From: Viola odorata
Taxonomy: Eukaryota; Streptophyta; Magnoliopsida; Malpighiales; Violaceae
NCBI GenBank assembly: GCA_963691705.1
Contig: OY829538.1
Span: forward strand, 28,292,836-28,356,835
Direction: 5' to 3'
Length of the DNA: 64,000 nucleotides
The notes beneath the pieces were generated by a model, which searched no databases, was not told the origin of the DNA, and saw nothing but the letters and a program-made list of their open reading frames with translations. Below are positions 1 through 9,097 of the stretch, piece by piece. Every line of letters begins with the position of its first letter. Positions within the stretch are counted from its first letter, which is position 1. The position numbers and the translations under genes were made by a program.

Positions 1-205
1 CTCCTGAACCTCAGCCAGTCCTTGCACTACAACCTGCTCGTCCACCAAATCCTCCATCAGCTGCTTCTAGTACCTCCCAGACAGATTCCCACAACTTAGT
101 AACCCTCGCAGCTCGGACTGAGCTCCTGTGTGAGCTCTTTGAGCTCCAGCAAAAAACTGCTAGCGGTAAATTGACCCGGAGGCCGTTGTACATGCCAAGA
201 TAAAG
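1..205 (+). repeat. Partial unit at left edge (class D tail)
   Basis: This is the last 205 bp of a class D unit, with the Glu99 and Leu106 codons typical of D and a Val130 codon (TTAGTAACC). It matches the tails at 4447-4651 and 8893-9097, which close the two 9-unit blocks that follow. A further 9-unit block therefore probably lies just left of the window. Confidence 0.95.
119..146 (+). repeat. Three TGAGCTC copies in the conserved unit tail
   Basis: TGAGCTC occurs at 119, 131 and 140, spaced 12 and 9 bp. Each contains the palindrome GAGCTC. The cluster is kept in almost all units; a few B units have TTCAGCTC at the third copy, and one subtype of A units has GAGGTC at the second. It encodes the leucine- and glutamate-rich helix segment if translated. 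Any protein-binding role is untested. Confidence 0.6.
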
Positions 206-699
206 ATGATGGTCATAGGGTCTGTCATAACCCATCAGGTTGTTCAAGCTAGCTCTCTCAATGTTAAAACCTGTGATTTACATATTATTTCTTTGATTAA
301 ACCATTTGGTCTCCACTGTCTAGATGGAATGGGTTTCTTCCATATAGAGAAAGGTTTTCTTTTGACGAATACAGGTCTCACAATCAAGGTAGACCTGATC
401 TTCAGCCACAAGAACAAAGGGAACTAAAAATTTCCTCCACTGAATGCAGAAGGCAACCCTGTTCTACCTCTTGATGTAGATCTGCCCCCACCAGCTCCTG
501 CACCTCAGCCAGTCCTTGCACAACAACCTGCTCCTCCACCAAATCCTCCATCAGCTGCTGCTAGTACCTCCCAGACAGATTCTCACAACTTAACAACCCT
601 CGCAGCTCGGACTGAGCTTCTGTGTGAGCTCTTTGAGCTCCAGCAAAAAACTGCTAGCGGTAAATTGACCCGGAGGCCGTTGTACATGCCAAGATAAAG
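206..699 (+). repeat. Class A unit, example (stop at codon 74)
   Basis: Class A has Phe34 (CCATTTGGT) and Leu64 (GACCTGATC). Its frame runs from 206 to 427 and is ended by TAA at codon 74, where open units have TAC. Beyond the stop the same frame stays open to the end of the unit, so one base change separates broken from open. The back half has Gln106, Pro110 and Ala119. Thirty-two units stop here; the A units at 42196 and 47136 are the open exceptions. Confidence 0.9.
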
Positions 700-1193
700 A
701 TGATGACCTCGGGGTCTGTCATAACCCATCAGGTTGTTCAAGCTAGCTCTCTCAATGTTAAAACCTATGATTTACATGTTATTTCTTTGATTAAACCACT
801 TGGTCTCCGCTGCCTAGATGGAATGGGTTTCTTTCATATAGAGAAAGGCTTTCTTTTCATGAATACAGGTTTCACAATCAAGGTGGACCAGATCATCAGC
901 CACAAGAACAAAGGGAACTACAAATTTCCTCCACTGCATGTAGAAGGCAACCCTGGGTTACCTCTTGATGTTGATCTGCCCCCACCAGCTCCTGCACCTC
1001 AGCCAGTCCTTGCACCACAACCTGCTCGTCCACCAAATCCTCCATCAGCTGCTTCTAGTACCTCCTAGACAGATTCCCACAACTTTGCAACCCTCGCAGC
1101 TCGGACTGAGCTCCTGTTTGAGCTCTTTGAGCTCCAGCAAAAAACTGCTAGTGGTAAATTGACCCGGAGGCCATTGTACATGCCAAGATAAAG
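700..1193 (+). repeat. Class B unit, example (stop at codon 123)
   Basis: Class B begins Thr3-Ser4 (ACCTCG) instead of Val3-Ile4 (GTCATA), and has Tyr23, Val27, Arg37, Ile66 and usually Gly86. The frame 700-1068 ends at TAG (TCCTAGACA), where open units have CAG. An overlapping frame in another phase (965-1162) is opened by the ATG in CTTGATGTTG and looks accidental. Class B is common left of about 45,160 and then gives way to F, G and B' units. Confidence 0.9.
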
Positions 1194-1685
1194 ATGATGG
1201 TCATAGGGTCTGTCATAACCCATCAGGTTGTTCAAGCTAGCTCTCTCAGTGTTAAAACCTGTGATTTACATATTATTTCTTTGATTAAACCACTTGGTCT
1301 CCATTGTCTAGATGGAATGGGTTTCTTCCATATAGAGAAAGGTTTTCTTTTGATGAATACAGGTCTCACAATCAAGGTAGACCAGATCTTCAGCCACAAG
1401 AACAAAGGGAACTACAAATTTCCTCCAGTGGATGCAGAAGGCTACCCTGTTCTACCTCTTAAAGAGGATCTGCCCCCACCAGCTCCTGCACCTCAGCCAG
1501 TCCTTGCACCACAACCTGCTCGTCCACCAAATCCTCCATCAGCTGCTTCTTGTACCTCCCAGACAGATTCCCACAACTTAGCAACCCTCGCAGCTCGGAC
1601 TGAGCTCCTGTGTGAGCTCTTTGAGCTCCAGCAAAAAACTGCTAGCGGTAAATTGACCCGGAGGCCGTTGTACATGCCAAGATAA
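1194..1685 (+). other. 163-codon frame of a class C unit (coding status doubtful)
   Basis: This is the best example of the open frame. It starts at ATGATG and ends at TAA, leaving two bases before the next unit's ATGATG. The predicted protein has alternating hydrophobic segments in residues 7-66, a basic patch around residues 68-75, twelve prolines in residues 94-115, a leucine- and glutamate-rich probable helix at residues 126-148, and a basic C-terminus. There is no signal peptide and no catalytic motif, and I do not recognise the family. The second ATG has A at -3 and G at +4, a good eukaryotic context. Against expression of a constrained protein: 58 of 129 units carry a premature stop, and C-D differences are mostly amino-acid changing. 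It may be the remnant of a captured coding segment. Confidence 0.35.
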
Positions 1686-1693
1686 AGATGATG
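1683..1693 (+). other. Unit junction: stop, two bases, double start codon
   Basis: TAA, AG, ATGATG. The stop of one frame and the start of the next are two bases apart, so adjacent frames lie in different phases. The arrangement recurs at nearly every junction in the window. It leaves no room for separate promoters between frames. Confidence 0.9.
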
Positions 1694-3169
1694 GTCATAG
1701 GGTCTGTCATAACCCATCAGGTTGTTCAAGCTAGCTCTCTCAATGTTAAAACCTGTGATTTACATATTATTTCTTTGATTAAACCATTTGGTCTCCACTG
1801 TCTAGATGGAATGGGTTTCTTCCATATAGAGAAAGGTTTTCTTTTGATGAATACAGGTCTCACAATCAAGGTAGACCTGATCTTCAGCCACAAGAACAAA
1901 GGGAACTAAAAATTTCCTCCACTGCATGCAGAAGGCAACCCTGTTCTACCTCTTGATGTAGATCTGCCCCCACCAGCTCCTGCACCTCAGCCAGGCGTTG
2001 CACAACAACCTGCTCCTCCACCAAATCCTCCATCAGCTGCTGCTAGTACCTCCCAGACAGATTCTCACAACTTAACAACCCTCGCAGCTCGGACTGAGCT
2101 TCTGTGTGAGCTCTTTGAGCTCCAGCAAAAAACTGCTAGCGGTAAATTGACCCGGAGGCCGTTGTACATGCCAAGATAAAGATGATGACCTCGGGGTCTG
2201 TCATAACCCATCAGGTTGTTCAAGCTAGCTCTCTCAATGTTAAAACCTATGATTTACATGTTATTTCTTTGATTAAACCACTTGGTCTCCGCTGCCTAGA
2301 TGGAATGGGTTTCTTTCATATAGAGAAAGGCTTTCTTTTCATGAATACAGGTTTCACAATCAAGGTGGACCAGATCATCAGCCACAAGAACAAAGGAAAC
2401 TACAAATTTCCTCCACTGCATGCAGAAGGCAACCCTGGTTTACCTCTATATGTTGATCTGCCCCCACCAGCTCCTGCACCTCAGCCAGTCCTTGCACCAC
2501 AACCTGCTCGTCCACCAAATCCTCCATCAGCTGCTTCTAGTACCTCCTAGACAGATTCCCACAACTTTGCAACCCTCGCAGCTCGGACTGAGCTCCTGTG
2601 TGAGCTCTTTCAGCTCCAGCAAAAAACTGCTAGTGGTAAATTGACCCGGAGGCCGTTGTACATGCCAAGATAAAGATGATGGTCATAGGTTCTGTCATAA
2701 CCCATCAGGTTGTTCAAGCTAGCTCTCTCAATGTTAAACCCTGTGATTTACATATTATTTCTTTGATTAAACCACTTGGTCTCCACTGTCTAGAGGGAAT
2801 GGGTTTCTTTCATATAGAGAAAGGTTTTCTTTTGATGAATACAGGTCTCACAATCAAGGTAGACCAGATCTTCAGCCACAAGAACAAAGGGAACTACAAA
2901 TTTCCTCCAGTGGATGCAGAAGGCTACCCTGTTCTACCTCTTAAAGAGGATCTGCCCCCACCAGCTCCTGCACCTCAGCCAGTCCTTGCACCACAACCTG
3001 CTCATCCACCAAATCCTCCATCAGCTGCTTCTTGTACCTCCCAGACAGATTCCCACAACTTAGCAACCCTCGCAACTCGGACTGAGCTCCTGTGTGAGCT
3101 CTTTGAGCTCCAGCAAAAAACTGCTAGCGGTAAATTGACCCGGAGGCCGTTGTACATGCCAAGATAAAG

Positions 3170-3663
3170 ATGATGGTCATAGGGTCTGTCATAACCCATC
3201 AGGTTGTTCAAGCTAGCTCTCTCAATGTTAAAACCTGTGATTTACATATTATTTCTTTGATTAAACCACTTGGTCTCCACTATCTAGATGGAGTGGGTTT
3301 CTTCCATATAGAGAAAGACTTTCTTTTCATGAATACGGGTTTCACAATGAAGGTGGACCAGATCTTCAGCCACAACAACAAAGGGAACTACAAATTTCCT
3401 CCACTGCATGCAGAAGGCAACCCTGTTCTACCTCTTGATGTAGATCTGCCCCCACCAGCTCCTGAACCTCAGCCAGTCCTTGCACTACAACCTGCTCGTC
3501 CACCAAATCCTCCATCAGCTGCTTCTAGTACCTCCCAGACAGATTCCCACAACTTAGCAGCCCTCGCAGCTCGGACTGAGCTCCTGTGTGAGCTCTTTGA
3601 GCTCCAGCAAAAAACTGCTAGCGGTAAATTGACCCGGAGGCCGTTGTACATGCCAAGATAAAG
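3170..3663 (+). repeat. Class D unit, example
   Basis: The unit is open for 163 codons (3170-3661). Markers are Tyr38, Val42, Asp50, Phe53, Met60, Asn69, Glu99 and Leu106. Compared with the class C frame at 1194 I count 20 differing codons, all between codons 19 and 131; 17 change the amino acid and 3 do not. Class D is present through most of the window and is always open. Confidence 0.9.
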
Positions 3664-4157
3664 ATGATGGTCATAGGGTCTGTCATAACCCATCAGGTTG
3701 TTCAAGCTAGCTCTCTCAATGTTAAAACCTGTGATTTACATATTATTTCTTTGATTAAACCATTTGGTCTCCACTGTCTAGATGGAATGGGTTTCTTCCA
3801 TATAGAGAAAGGTTTTCTTTTGACGAATACAGGTCTCACAATCAAGGTAGACCTGATCTTCAGCCACAAGAACAAAGGGAACTACAAATTTCCTCCAGTG
3901 GATGCAGAAGGCTACCCTGTTCTACCTCTTAAAGAGGATCTGCCCCCACCAGCTCCTGCACCTCAGCCAGTCCTTGCACCACAACCTGCTCGTCCACCAA
4001 ATACTCCATCAGCTGCTTCTTGTACCTCCCAGACAGATTCCCACAACTTAGCAACCCTCGCAGCTCGGACTGAGCTCCTGTGTGAGCTCTTTGAGCTCCA
4101 GCAAAAAACTGCTAGCGGTAAATTGACCCGGAGGCCGTTGTACATGCCAAGATAAAG
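3664..4157 (+). repeat. Class E unit: A front joined to C back
   Basis: The first part matches class A (Phe34, Thr54, Leu64) and the part after about codon 79 matches class C (Val79-Asp80, Lys90-Glu91, Cys120). Codon 74 is TAC, so the frame is open (3664-4155). The exchange point lies between codons 64 and 79. Thr114 marks this and the E units at 8110 and 11074. The E units at 18484 and 22436 have Pro114. Confidence 0.88.
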
Positions 4158-4651
4158 ATGATGGTCATAGGGTCTGTCATAACCCATCAGGTTGTTCAAG
4201 CTAGCTCTCTCAATGTTAAAACCTGTGATTTACATATTATTTCTTTGATTAAACCACTTGGTCTCCACTATCTAGATGGAGTGGGTTTCTTCCATATAGA
4301 GAAAGACTTTCTTTTCATGAATACGGGTTTCACAATGAAGGTGGACCAGATCTTCAGCCAAAACAACAAAGGGAACTACAAATTTCCTCCACTGCATGCA
4401 GAAGGCAACCCTGTTCTACCTCTTGATGTAGATCTGCCCCCACCAGCTCCTGAACCTCAGCCAGTCCTTGCACTACAACCTGCTCGTCCACCAAATCCTC
4501 CATCAGCTGCTTCTAGTACCTCCCAGACAGATTCCCACAACTTAGTAACCCTCGCAGCTCGGACTGAGCTCCTGTGTGAGCTCTTTGAGCTCCAGCAAAA
4601 AACTGCTAGCGGTAAATTGACCCGGAGGCCGTTGTACATGCCAAGATAAAG

Positions 4652-7600
4652 ATGATGGTCATAGGGTCTGTCATAACCCATCAGGTTGTTCAAGCTAGCT
4701 CTCTCAATGTTAAAACCTGTGATTTACATATTATTTCTTTGATTAAACCATTTGGTCTCCACTGTCTAGATGGAATGGGTTTCTTCCATATAGAGAAAGG
4801 TTTTCTTTTGACGAATACAGGTCTCACAATCAAGGTAGACCTGATCTTCAGCCACAAGAACAAAGGGAACTAAAAATTTCCTCCACTGAATGCAGAAGGC
4901 AACCCTGTTCTACCTCTTGATGTAGATCTGCCCCCACCAGCTCCTGCACCTCAGCCAGTCCTTGCACAACAACCTGCTCCTCCACCAAATCCTCCATCAG
5001 CTGCTGCTAGTACCTCCCAGACAGATTCTCACAACTTAACAACCCTCGCAGCTCGGACTGAGCTTCTGTGTGAGCTCTTTGAGCTCCAGCAAAAAACTGC
5101 TAGCGGTATATTGACCCGGAGGCCGTTGTACATGCCAAGATAAAGATGATGACCTCGGGGTCTGTCATAACCCATCAGGTTGTTCAAGCTAGCTCTCTCA
5201 ATGTTAAAACCTATGATTTACATGTTATTTCTTTGATTAAACCACTTGGTCTCCGCTGTCTAGATGGAATGGGTTTCTTTCATATAGAGAAAGGCTTTCT
5301 TTTCATGAATACAGGTTTCACAATCAAGGTGGACCAGATCATCAGCCACAAGAACAAAGGGAACTACAAATTTCCTCCACTGCATGTAGAAGGCAACCCT
5401 GGGTTACCTCTTGATGTTGATCTGCCCCCACCAGCTCCTGCACCTCAGCCAGTCCTTGCACCACAACCTGCTCGTCCACCAAATCCTCCATCAGCTGCTT
5501 CTAGTACCTCCTAGACAGATTCCCACAACTTTGCAACCCTCGCAGCTCGGACTGAGCTCCTGTTTGAGCTCTTTGAGCTCCAGCAAAAAACTGCTAGTGG
5601 TAAATTGACCCGGAGGCCATTGTACATGCCAAGATAAAGATGATGGTCATAGGGTCTGTCATAACCCATCAGGTTGTTCAAGCTAGCTCTCTCAGTGTTA
5701 AAACCTGTGATTTACATATTATTTCTTTGATTAAACCACTTGGTCTCCATTGTCTAGATGGAATGGGTTTCTTCCATATAGAGAAAGGTTTTCTTTTGAT
5801 GAATACAGGTCTCACAATCAAGGTAGACCAGATCTTCAGCCACAAGAACAAAGGGAACTACAAATTTCCTCCAGTGGATGCAGAAGGCTACCCTGTTCTA
5901 CCTCTTAAAGAGGATCTGCCCCCACCAGCTCCTGCACCTCAGCCAGTCCTTGCACCACAACCTGCTCGTCCACCAAATCCTCCATCAGCTGCTTCTTGTA
6001 CCTCCCAGACAGATTCCCACAACTTAGCAACCCTCGCAGCTCGGACTGAGCTCCTGTGTGAGCTCTTTGAGCTCCAGCAAAAAACTGCTAGCGGTAAATT
6101 GACCCGGAGGCCGTTGTACATGCCAAGATAAAGATGATGGTCATAGGGTCTGTCATAACCCATCAGGTTGTTCAAGCTAGCTCTCTCAATGTTAAAACCT
6201 GTGATTTACATATTATTTCTTTGATTAAACCATTTGGTCTCCACTGTCTAGATGGAATGGGTTTCTTCCATATAGAGAAAGGTTTTCTTTTGATGAATAC
6301 AGGTCTCACAATCAAGGTAGACCTGATCTTCAGCCACAAGAACAAAGGGAACTAAAAATTTCCTCCACTGCATGCAGAAGGCAACCCTGTTCTACCTCTT
6401 GATGTAGATCTGCCCCCACCAGCTCCTGCACCTCAGCCAGGCGTTGCACAACAACCTGCTCCTCCACCAAATCCTCCATCAGCTGCTGCTAGTACCTCCC
6501 AGACAGATTCTCACAACTTAACAACCCTCGCAGCTCGGACTGAGCTTCTGTGTGAGCTCTTTGAGCTCCAGCAAAAAACTGCTAGCGGTAAATTGACCCG
6601 GAGGCCGTTGTACATGCCAAGATAAAGATGATGACCTCGGGGTCTGTCATAACCCATCAGGTTGTTCAAGCTAGCTCTCTCAATGTTAAAACCTATGATT
6701 TACATGTTATTTCTTTGATTAAACCACTTGGTCTCCGCTGCCTAGATGGAATGGGTTTCTTTCATATAGAGAAAGGCTTTCTTTTCATGAATACAGGTTT
6801 CACAATCAAGGTGGACCAGATCATCAGCCACAAGAACAAAGGAAACTACAAATTTCCTCCACTGCATGCAGAAGGCAACCCTGGTTTACCTCTATATGTT
6901 GATCTGCCCCCACCAGCTCCTGCACCTCAGCCAGTCCTTGCACCACAACCTGCTCGTCCACCAAATCCTCCATCAGCTGCTTCTAGTACCTCCTAGACAG
7001 ATTCCCACAACTTTGCAACCCTCGCAGCTCGGACTGAGCTCCTGTGTGAGCTCTTTCAGCTCCAGCAAAAAACTGCTAGTGGTAAATTGACCCGGAGGCC
7101 GTTGTACATGCCAAGATAAAGATGATGGTCATAGGTTCTGTCATAACCCATCAGGTTGTTCAAGCTAGCTCTCTCAATGTTAAACCCTGTGATTTACATA
7201 TTATTTCTTTGATTAAACCACTTGGTCTCCACTGTCTAGAGGGAATGGGTTTCTTTCATATAGAGAAAGGTTTTCTTTTGATGAATACAGGTCTCACAAT
7301 CAAGGTAGACCAGATCTTCAGCCACAAGAACAAAGGGAACTACAAATTTCCTCCAGTGGATGCAGAAGGCTACCCTGTTCTACCTCTTAAAGAGGATCTG
7401 CCCCCACCAGCTCCTGCACCTCAGCCAGTCCTTGCACCACAACCTGCTCGTCCACCAAATCCTCCATCAGCTGCTTCTTGTACCTCCCAGACAGATTCCC
7501 ACAACTTAGCAACCCTCGCAACTCGGACTGAGCTCCTGTGTGAGCTCTTTGAGCTCCAGCAAAAAACTGCTAGCGGTAAATTGACACGGAGGCCGTTGTA

Positions 7601-9097
7601 CATGCCAAGATAAAGATGATGGTCATAGGGTCTGTCATAACCCATCAGGTTGTTCAAGCTAGCTCTCTCAATGTTAAAACCTGTGATTTACATATTATTT
7701 CTTTGATTAAACCACTTGGTCTCCACTATCTAGATGGAGTGGGTTTCTTCCATATAGAGAAAGACTTTCTTTTCATGAATACGGGTTTCACAATGAAGGT
7801 GGACCAGATCTTCAGCCACAACAACAAAGGGAACTACAAATTTCCTCCACTGCATGCAGAAGGCAACCCTGTTCTACCTCTTGATGTAGATCTGCCCCCA
7901 CCAGCTCCTGAACCTCAGCCAGTCCTTGCACTACAACCTGCTCGTCCACCAAATCCTCCATCAGCTGCTTCTAGTACCTCCCAGACAGATTCCCACAACT
8001 TAGCAGCCCTCGCAGCTCGGACTGAGCTCCTGTGTGAGCTCTTTGAGCTCCAGCAAAAAACTGCTAGCGGTAAATTGACCCGGAGGCCGTTGTACATGCC
8101 AAGATAAAGATGATGGTCATAGGGTCTGTCATAACCCATCAGGTTGTTCAAGCTAGCTCTCTCAATGTTAAAACCTGTGATTTACATATTATTTCTTTGA
8201 TTAAACCATTTGGTCTCCACTGTCTAGATGGAATGGGTTTCTTCCATATAGAGAAAGGTTTTCTTTTGACGAATACAGGTCTCACAATCAAGGTAGACCT
8301 GATCTTCAGCCACAAGAACAAAGGGAACTACAAATTTCCTCCAGTGGATGCAGAAGGCTACCCTGTTCTACCTCTTAAAGAGGATCTGCCCCCACCAGCT
8401 CCTGCACCTCAGCCAGTCCTTGCACCACAACCTGCTCGTCCACCAAATACTCCATCAGCTGCTTCTTGTACCTCCCAGACAGATTCCCACAACTTAGCAA
8501 CCCTCGCAGCTCGGACTGAGCTCCTGTGTGAGCTCTTTGAGCTCCAGCAAAAAACTGCTAGCGGTAAATTGACCCGGAGGCCGTTGTACATGCCAAGATA
8601 AAGATGATGGTCATAGGGTCTGTCATAACCCATCAGGTTGTTCAAGCTAGCTCTCTCAATGTTAAAACCTGTGATTTACATATTATTTCTTTGATTAAAC
8701 CACTTGGTCTCCACTATCTAGATGGAGTGGGTTTCTTCCATATAGAGAAAGACTTTCTTTTCATGAATACGGGTTTCACAATGAAGGTGGACCAGATCTT
8801 CAGCCAAAACAACAAAGGGAACTACAAATTTCCTCCACTGCATGCAGAAGGCAACCCTGTTCTACCTCTTGATGTAGATCTGCCCCCACCAGCTCCTGAA
8901 CCTCAGCCAGTCCTTGCACTACAACCTGCTCGTCCACCAAATCCTCCATCAGCTGCTTCTAGTACCTCCCAGACAGATTCCCACAACTTAGTAACCCTCG
9001 CAGCTCGGACTGAGCTCCTGTGTGAGCTCTTTGAGCTCCAGCAAAAAACTGCTAGCGGTAAATTGACCCGGAGGCCGTTGTACATGCCAAGATAAAG
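4652..9097 (+). repeat. 9-unit HOR, copy 2 (4,446 bp)
   Basis: Units A (4652), B (5146), C (5640), A (6134), B (6628), C' (7122), D (7616), E (8110), D (8604). The block repeats copy 1 almost base for base. The C' unit at 7122 has a private change in the conserved tail (TTGACACGG at 7581-7589). The next C' unit, in the block starting at 9098, shares this change, which shows that the following block was copied from this one rather than from copy 1. Confidence 0.95.
7122..7615 (+). repeat. Class C' unit, example
   Basis: The unit is open for 163 codons (7122-7613). It differs from class C by Asn19, Pro22 (AAACCCTGT), Glu40 (CTAGAGGGA) and Thr134 (GCAACTCGG), and shares the Val79-Asp80, Lys90-Glu91 and Cys120 back half. 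It replaces C in the second triplet of the 9-unit block and in the trimer and 6-unit blocks. Confidence 0.9.

Larger units (their letters stand above)
206..4651 (+). repeat. 9-unit HOR, copy 1 (4,446 bp)
   Basis: Nine units in the order A (206), B (700), C (1194), A (1688), B (2182), C' (2676), D (3170), E (3664), D (4158). The two A units differ: the first has Thr54 (ACG) and the second Met54. The two D units differ at codons 68 and 130-131. Position in the block can therefore be told from the unit's own sequence. The same order follows at 4652-9097. By eye I found only four differences between the copies: 663/5109, 813/5259, 3004/7450 and 3140/7586. Confidence 0.95.

Noticed and set aside
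161..205. CENP-B box-like motif near GACCCGGAGGCCG
   Set aside because: The bases after CCCG do not fit the spacing and CGAA end required by the known 17-bp box, on either strand.
330..352. TATA-like ATATAG in the unit as a promoter
   Set aside because: It is a short AT string within the frame in every unit, with no other promoter elements; I cannot support a promoter call.
206..699. Internal subrepeats of about 165 bp, making the unit a diverged trimer
   Set aside because: Comparing the three thirds of the unit by eye shows no shared sequence; only short proline-codon runs recur.
965..1162. Plus-strand frames of 65-74 codons in another phase of class B units
   Set aside because: They overlap the main frame and read the proline-rich stretch out of phase, giving low-complexity leucine, histidine and glutamine runs.
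1493..1729. A 78-codon minus-strand frame repeated across most unit junctions
   Set aside because: It lies opposite the conserved tail and head of the plus-strand frame and is open because that sequence is conserved. It has no separate composition or context of its own.
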